Part shown: positions 19,141 through 24,229 of the stretch, piece by piece
Numbering within the stretch: position 1 is the first letter of the stretch
Layout of the letters: every line of letters starts with the position of its first letter
Assembly: GCA_036897485.1 (NCBI GenBank)
Contig: JAYMTF010001325.1
Coordinates: 1 to 24,229, forward strand
Length of the DNA: 24,229 nucleotides
Source: Pelargonium nanum
Taxonomy: Eukaryota; Streptophyta; Magnoliopsida; Geraniales; Geraniaceae
Direction: 5' to 3'
Notes under the pieces: model-generated
Seen by the model: only the letters and a program-made list of their open reading frames with translations
Told to the model about the DNA's origin: nothing
The model's database searches: none
Program-made: the position numbers and the translations under genes

Positions 19141-20290
19141 CTTACTTGTAACTGAACGGGTCCACCACACAACCAATTGTCTTTTTCTTTTGGTCAACTT
19201 TCTCTTGTAACTTACAATAATAAAGGTATAGCAGTTAAATACAATTAAATTACTTTAATATATTAAAATAGATGAAAATATTATTTTAGACATGCAATAA
19301 AAGCTCATTATGAAATTAACAACATTTGCTCCCAACAGTGATTTAGCCATTTAGGTTCTCAATCAGTACATGTATATTATAAATGGTTTAGATTCAAACA
19401 TATCAATTCGAATCACCCAATTAATTGATTAACAAATGTATAATACAAGATTAATGCACCAAATCATTTTACATCAAGTATATATTTAACTTTTCAAAAG
19501 ATAAAAGTTCAACGAACTTTACGTATCTATACAACAATTTGAAAACTATTTTTTTTTTTTGAATATTCCTATAATATAAATATTTTTCTTAATATTTTAT
19601 TAGTATAAAATCACATAAACTACAAATATCAATCACTCTTGAAATGACTCGTACACGAGACTTCAAGTATAGAATCGAAGTCTAAACCACTCGGCTAATT
19701 AAATTACTAGTAATCAATTTCTATTGAACTTAATATATGTGTGTTTATTTTATTTGACTAAAAAACGATAGAATCGAATAAAATGATTTGATTCGATTAG
19801 TTTTTTAGTTGATTTTGTCCTATGAAAATATGGACTAAATTGGATAAATTCGCCAAAAACCTACATATTTTACAGCAAAATTCAAAATTCATTCCTGTCC
19901 TACAAATTATGACTAATCATTAGGACACTCCATGAGTCAAAAATAATTTATTATGTGAATTTTAGTGAAAATTGAATAATTGATGTCAACCTTTTTGTTA
20001 GATCAAGAAATTTCAATTTTGCAATAAATTTAAAAATAATATAAAGTAAAAAAAATAGAGAAAAAAAAAAGTCATTTTGTTTGTTTGATAATATTTTCAG
20101 TTAAAAAATGTAATTAGGGGATAATATATATCAACATTTAAATTTCTAGTAATTTTAATAGATAGTATTTGATATCAACATTCCAATTTTTCAATTGATT
20201 GTTTTTACATGAACTATGTTTCAAGTGATATGACGATACAAAAGAGTTAGGACTTAGGACGTATAATCCGTTCAAAATCTGTTAATCTAT
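19141..20290. other. AT-rich noncoding DNA with a tRNA-like (SINE-type) patch on the minus strand
   Basis: No gene. At about 19645-19700 the minus strand reads TTAGCCGAGTGGTTTAGACT followed by TCGATTCTATACTTGAAGTC and then GTGTACGAGTC. The first part matches the A box of Ser/Leu-type tRNA heads and the last is a weak B box, so an old tRNA-derived SINE head is possible. The rest is A/T-rich with homopolymer runs and no structure that I can name. Confidence 0.35.
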
Positions 20291-20740
20291 TATGTAACTA
20301 CATAGTGCACGTGTAATAATTTTTTGTTATTTAATCATTTAATAAAGTATGTATTGAATTTTTCAACTTATTTAGAATTAAATACTTATTTGATATGTCT
20401 TCTATTGTTTCGTATTTCTTAGAATATGGCGGCGCAATAATTTTGACAGTAACATGGAATATATTTATAGTTCCGTTAAATAACTACATAGCTACCATTT
20501 AACCGCAAGCGACAAATTTATGAATTTAATAAAGTGTGTTGTTGTGAATCTTTCCAATATTTAATATATCATGATATATGTTATTTGTTTATTCAATTTA
20601 TCTTTTATTATATCGTGTATTAATGCTTGCGACACGGCGGCGCAATGTATACTAATCTATATTTTCATTTAATAACTACATAATAATCATCTCATCGATC
20701 GAAAGCGACAAATTTTGTTATCACTTAATAAAGTGTGAAC
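20290..20740 (+). repeat. Three diverged tandem units of about 190-200 bp
   Basis: Anchor words recur in order. TAACTACATA is at 20295, 20481 and 20673; TTAATAAAGTRTG at 20339, 20526 and 20725; GGCGGCGCAAT at 20428 and 20636; GCGACAAATTT at 20509 and 20705. Spacings are 186-208 bases. The sequences between anchors have diverged strongly. No reading frame; it resembles a short local satellite or an amplified transposon end. Confidence 0.75.
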
Positions 20741-21448
20741 CATATCTTTCAATATATGTTCTAAATTTTCCGACGTATTTAATCATTTGACAACCTAAAA
20801 TATCAAATCATATATACTTAGTTAAATTTCATACAAGATATTTAGACATAGAAATAACGATTTACTAGTTACATTACAATATTATTTTAGTATATGTGCA
20901 GCGTATTTAAAACACTTTTATTGGATTTTTTAATTATTATTTCATATAATTGTATTAGAGTCTTGCTAATTACAATATATTGTTACATTTTAATCACCAT
21001 AGTAAGTCATAAATCTCACCATATACGTAAAGATATATTTATTTTCTAATTCTCAACAACTATATTAATTTATGTTGGAATGTAATTTTCTTAATAGAAA
21101 AATAATTAAAATTCAATCCCTTTTGTCACATCCAAGCATACATACAATGGTTTTAGCAATTTAGCCGTTGGGAATTTTTTTGATGCCACACCTTTTTGTT
21201 CTCCTTCCACACCCACCTTTCCTCTCATATCCAATCAAACATTGACATAAAAAGTGGACACATGTATTTTTTTTACTAATTCCACTTTTAAAAAAATTGA
21301 CTATATACCACACCTCATTTTTGTTTTCTTATATATTTTATAAGCAATACCAACAACGTCTGAATGTAGGCTCTAATCTTGTAAATATTCAAAATCTCAC
21401 GATAATTTAGTTATCATGATTCTCGTGTTCTAAATCTCGTTTCAGAAA
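20741..21448. other. AT-rich upstream region of the zinc-finger gene
   Basis: No gene. Contains scattered TATA/ATTA-rich sequence. From about 21150 the composition changes to include CCACACC and CACCTTTCC words and a CAAT-containing CCAATCAAAC (about 21230), as would suit a promoter of the gene starting near 21485. Confidence 0.35.
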
Positions 21449-21451
21449 CAT

Positions 21452-21459
21452 TATAAATA
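21452..21459 (+). promoter_or_regulatory. TATA box of the Cys/His-rich zinc-finger gene
   Basis: TATAAATA in the context CATTATAAATAGAGCTC is a near-ideal plant TATA box. A start of transcription about 30 bases on, near 21485, would give a noncoding first exon to 21577. Confidence 0.6.
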
Positions 21460-21577
21460 GAGCTCAGATATCTGTGTTTTATCACTGTCAGTCGTCATTT
21501 CGTAAAAAAATTATAGAAAGAGTTAAGTTTTCTAGATAGAGGTTCTGCAAGTGAGGAGAGACTCTGCCTGCTCGAAG

Positions 21578-22900
21578 GTAGACTCTAAATTCCATTGTTT
21601 CATACCGTCGTATCTTCTCCTTCTTACTCTTCTTCCTTTTTCCCGAATCTAAATTTGTCATCTCATGCATTCTATGAGTTCTTCATTTCAATCGATTTGG
21701 TGGAATGCTCTTTGAAATTTCGTGCACCTTCACAATTTCTCTCTTTAATTAAAAGTATTTTTCTTTTTAGATTTTGATTCAAACACAATTTATCAAACAC
21801 AATTTTGGTCTAAATGCCCTCAAAAGTGCTTGAATTTGAACAAAAAAAATTGGTTTTTTAATATTTTGAGCCTTTACATAGTATGTTCAACTTTTATATC
21901 TTAGCAAAATGTTCAATTTTATTCATTCATTTGTTTGTTCACTAACTAAAGAGGTATTGGGCTATTGATTTGGTGAACGAGCTTTAAGACGAATTTCTTG
22001 AAAATATTTATAGTCCAAACCTTGAAATTGTGTTTATTGAGAGTAATTTATTGGTCCCGAACATGATCAAACATTGATCCAAAAATAATTTTTATTGATT
22101 TTTAACCTTTATCTTTTTTTCTGACTTTTGGAAATTTATTTGTTAATTTCAAATGTTTTTAGTGGATTTAATTGAAGGAACAACTAGTGTCTAGTTCATT
22201 AATCTAACTATGTTCACTTGACTAGATGTCAAAAAAAAAAAAAAAAAAACTTTATTATCTTGACTTAATAAAATTTTACAGTCATGTTTAACTAGTTATA
22301 TGAAGTTTTACACGATTACACGTTGTCAAAAAATAAAATGTTTTACACAATTACACTAGTAAAAAATAATTTATCCCATGGATCGGTTTAAGGCCCCACG
22401 AACCAGTCCGGTTTGATTGTCACAACGTTTACTTTTGATTTTTTTATGCAATTTTAACTGATTTTTCTTTATGAAATATGTCCATATTTTTCAGGAATTA
22501 ATCTAGAGAAAATCTTCAAACAAGGTGAATTTTCTCCCAATAAGTCAACTTCTTCTTATTATTATTTCAGGTACAGAAAAATCTCATTACTCATGATCAT
22601 TATTGGCTAAAAACAAATAATTATGATTTCAACGAGTATCTTAAGAAAAATAATAAATATAAATTTTTATTGACTGATTTTTATTTCCAGTTACATTTCA
22701 TAAAACATAGGTAATAAATCAAATTCATTAATCTAAATTTGGTGCATGCATGATGAATACATACAAAAATAAAAGGCTGGTCAACAATAACAAAATTAAC
22801 TTTCAACCCATAATTGAATTTATTTTATTACAATTTATTTCTAATTAATAACATTCCATTAATGACTATACTAATTAATTTTTTTTTTCCTATTTTGCAG
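21578..22900 (+). other. 5' UTR intron (1323 bp) of the zinc-finger gene
   Basis: Donor CGAAG|GTAGAC at 21577/21578 and acceptor T-rich tract CCTATTTTGCAG|AAATGG at 22900/22901 place the intron end two bases before the ATG. The start is rich in CTTCTTCCTTTTT-like sequence. Inside are a run of 19 A (22231-22249) and a 17-bp near-direct repeat, GTTTTACACGATTACAC at 22305 and GTTTTACACAATTACAC at 22340. Leader introns of this size in plants often raise expression, but the sequence does not prove it here. Confidence 0.55.
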
Positions 22901-22902
22901 AA

Positions 22903-23856
22903 ATGGAGACCATCAACAGCCACCGTGTACCAGTCTCCGGTACCAACACCGCTCCGGTGGAAGAAGCCTCCACCTCCCGGCTCCGAGTCCCGGATATCAA
23001 CGGAGCTCCGGCGGGAGAGGCTTCTACTTCCCGGCGGCGAGCGAAGCCGTGCAAGATCGCCGGTTGCACGACTCTCCGTCGGGGAGCCAACGGGCTGTGT
23101 ATCCGGCACGGCGGAGGAAAGCGGTGCGAGACGTGCGGGAAGAGCGCCGTCGGCCGGACCTCCTTCTGTCGGATTCACGGCGGAGGACTCCGGTGCCGAC
23201 AGCCGTTTTGCAAAAGGTTTGTCCCCACATGGGGACTCTTTTGCGAAAACCATGTCGGCGACCGGTGCTTGTCCGCCGGCTGCCCGAACAAGCCCGTGCT
23301 CTCCCTCTACTGCCTCGACCACGGCGCCGGCAAGAAATGCGACCACCCCGATTGCGCCGACAAGACGTCGGGGCGGTCGAGGTTTTGCCAGTACCACCAG
23401 CGCCACTGCCACCACCCCGGATGCACCAAGTACCAACAAGGTGGTACTAGGATGTGCTGGGCCCACCGGAGGCTCCACGCGGCCGGGAGGCGCGTGGAAG
23501 TGGCAGCAGCGGTCGCCGTGGAGCGGAGACGGTGCGAGTGGGGGCAGCTCGTCCGGGTATTCATGGGCGACCATGAGGGCCCGTGCCGGAACTATGCCAA
23601 GGAGGGCGCGCCGCTTTGCGCACGGCACGGGCGAAAACTTTTTGGGAGGGAACCTCGGGGTAATGTGGGCGGCGAAGCCGGATTGGTGGCGGCTCCGGTG
23701 GAGGTAATAGAGTTGAGCTCGGATACATCGAGTGGCGGTGGCAAAGGAATTGATGAAGGAGAATGTGCGGAGACGAGACTATATATAGACGGGGGCGAGT
23801 CGAGTACTCGACCTAGAAACCAACGGCTCTTGACAAGCGGTATCTTAGAAATGTAA
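22903..23856 (+). CDS. Compact Cys/His-rich zinc-binding protein related to WRKY19-like proteins
   Basis: Intronless coding region, 317 aa, visibly GC-rich among AT-rich flanks. Residues 1-49 are low-complexity (EASTSR twice, basic RRRAKP). Residues 50-188 hold six tandem modules C-x4-C-x9/10-C-x2-H (second: C-x2-C): C50/C55/C66/H69, C75/C78/C89/H92, C98/C103/C114/H117, C122/C127/C137/H140, C146/C151/C162/H165, C169/C174/C185/H188, joined by short links such as HGGGKRC. A seventh, looser module uses C211/C228/C239/H242. This pattern is that of the Cys/His-rich region in plant proteins annotated as probable WRKY19-like, which are usually longer; no WRKY domain is present here. Residues 266-274, VEVIELSSD, match a SUMO-interacting motif. 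A role in nuclear protein or nucleic acid binding is inference only. The start is the first ATG after the splice acceptor; overlapping long frames on both strands come from GC-rich composition. Confidence 0.85.
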   Translation: METINSHRVPVSGTNTAPVEEASTSRLRVPDINGAPAGEASTSRRRAKPCKIAGCTTLRRGANGLCIRHGGGKRCETCGKSAVGRTSFCRIHGGGLRCRQPFCKRFVPTWGLFCENHVGDRCLSAGCPNKPVLSLYCLDHGAGKKCDHPDCADKTSGRSRFCQYHQRHCHHPGCTKYQQGGTRMCWAHRRLHAAGRRVEVAAAVAVERRRCEWGQLVRVFMGDHEGPCRNYAKEGAPLCARHGRKLFGREPRGNVGGEAGLVAAPVEVIELSSDTSSGGGKGIDEGECAETRLYIDGGESSTRPRNQRLLTSGILEM

Positions 23857-24169
23857 TATCTTAGGAATGTATATTAGATATTATATATTTAATATCTTTA
23901 ATATCTTATTTTAGTTTGTATTTTAGGAATGTAATATTTCACTTAGTGTATAAAAAAATTAGAATTGTAGTTATTTTTGTAATGAAAATTTAAGTGATTA
24001 TAGTGAATATTTGAAATTGAAACATTTATGATCATGTAATTATTTTTTATATATATTTGATCATTTATTTTTATAATTATATATTTGATCATTTGATAGC
24101 TGCAATCAAATTATCTTATATGAATTCATACATATATTTAATATCTTTAAATAATATCTTTAAATAATG
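23857..24169 (+). other. 3' flank of the zinc-finger gene
   Basis: Very AT-rich, no gene. Shows short repeats: TTTAATATCTTTAATATCTT, TATATTTGATCATTT twice (about 24052 and 24083), and AATATCTTTAAATAATATCT just before the terminal repeat. No clear AATAAA signal; AATGTAATAT words near 23925 may serve as polyadenylation elements. Confidence 0.4.
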
Positions 24170-24229
24170 ATGGAAAAAAAATGAATATATATTATTATTA
24201 TGTGATGTAAGATAATGTTACAAAATAAT
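24170..24229 (+). repeat. Direct repeat, right copy (60 bp, perfect, runs off the window)
   Basis: Identical over 60 of 60 bases to 18571-18630, 5599 bases to the left and in the same orientation. The match is still perfect at the last base of the window, so its true length is unknown. No tRNA lies before this copy, unlike the left copy. Confidence 0.95.

Noticed and set aside
20290..20740. CRISPR-like array
   Set aside because: The genome is a plant nuclear one, and the repeats are long, diverged tandem units, not short identical repeats with unique spacers.
22814..23707. Long overlapping frames (297 codons + strand, 266 codons - strand) over the zinc-finger gene
   Set aside because: GC-rich DNA has few stops in any frame. 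Only the frame from 22903 shows the regular Cys/His modules and starts right after a good splice acceptor.
18571..24229. LTR retrotransposon interpretation of the 60-bp direct repeat
   Set aside because: No reverse transcriptase, integrase or gag between the copies, no TG...CA ends and no primer-binding site next to the left copy; a tandem duplication fits better, though the sequence beyond the window is needed.

Overview
The window is nuclear DNA of a flowering plant, almost certainly a eudicot. The evidence is large AT-rich intergenic space, GT-AG introns with plant-like pyrimidine/T-rich acceptors, an ABCC-type transporter with a plant exon layout, PLS-class pentatricopeptide repeat (PPR) genes, eukaryotic initiator tRNA-Met genes, and SINE/hAT-like MITE debris inside introns. 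All recognisable protein genes are on the + strand; both tRNAs are on the - strand. I cannot name the species.

Layout. (i) 1-46 holds a tRNA-like pol III A box running off the left edge. (ii) 1393-7360 is an 11-exon ABC transporter C family gene (ABCC10-like, about 1474 aa) whose splice sites all join in frame; its introns carry a SINE split by a hAT-like MITE and a second, 54-bp MITE. (iii) 8335-11777 is a three-exon gene (about 974 aa) that looks like a plant Treslin/TICRR/Sld3-type replication-initiation factor. (iv) 12650-14335 is an intronless PLS-class PPR gene that ends in the E/E+ region and has no DYW domain. (v) 15282-15353 is an initiator tRNA-Met (-). (vi) 16353-17875 is a second, tandem PPR copy, broken by an in-frame TAG, an internal deletion and a frameshift, but still ending in a recognisable DYW deaminase tail. 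(vii) 18486-18557 is a second initiator tRNA-Met (-). (viii) 18558-21450 is AT-rich DNA with two families of diverged tandem repeats. (ix) 22903-23856 is a GC-rich, intronless-coding gene for a compact Cys/His-rich protein related to the zinc-finger part of WRKY19-like proteins, behind a 1.3-kb 5' UTR intron with a TATA box at 21452. (x) The last 60 bases repeat 18571-18630 exactly.

Interpretation. The PPR and initiator-tRNA genes form a duplicated two-gene cassette (PPR, tRNA-iMet, PPR, tRNA-iMet) in which each copy has decayed in a different place: the first PPR lost its DYW domain and its tRNA has a T-stem mismatch, while the second PPR lost its middle but kept the DYW tail and has a fully paired tRNA. 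The perfect 60-bp repeat suggests another, recent duplication of about 5.6 kb whose second copy starts at the right edge. The genes do not form a pathway: a transporter, a replication factor, organelle RNA-processing factors, translation-initiation tRNAs and a regulatory zinc-binding protein are simply neighbours, as is normal in plant chromosomes.
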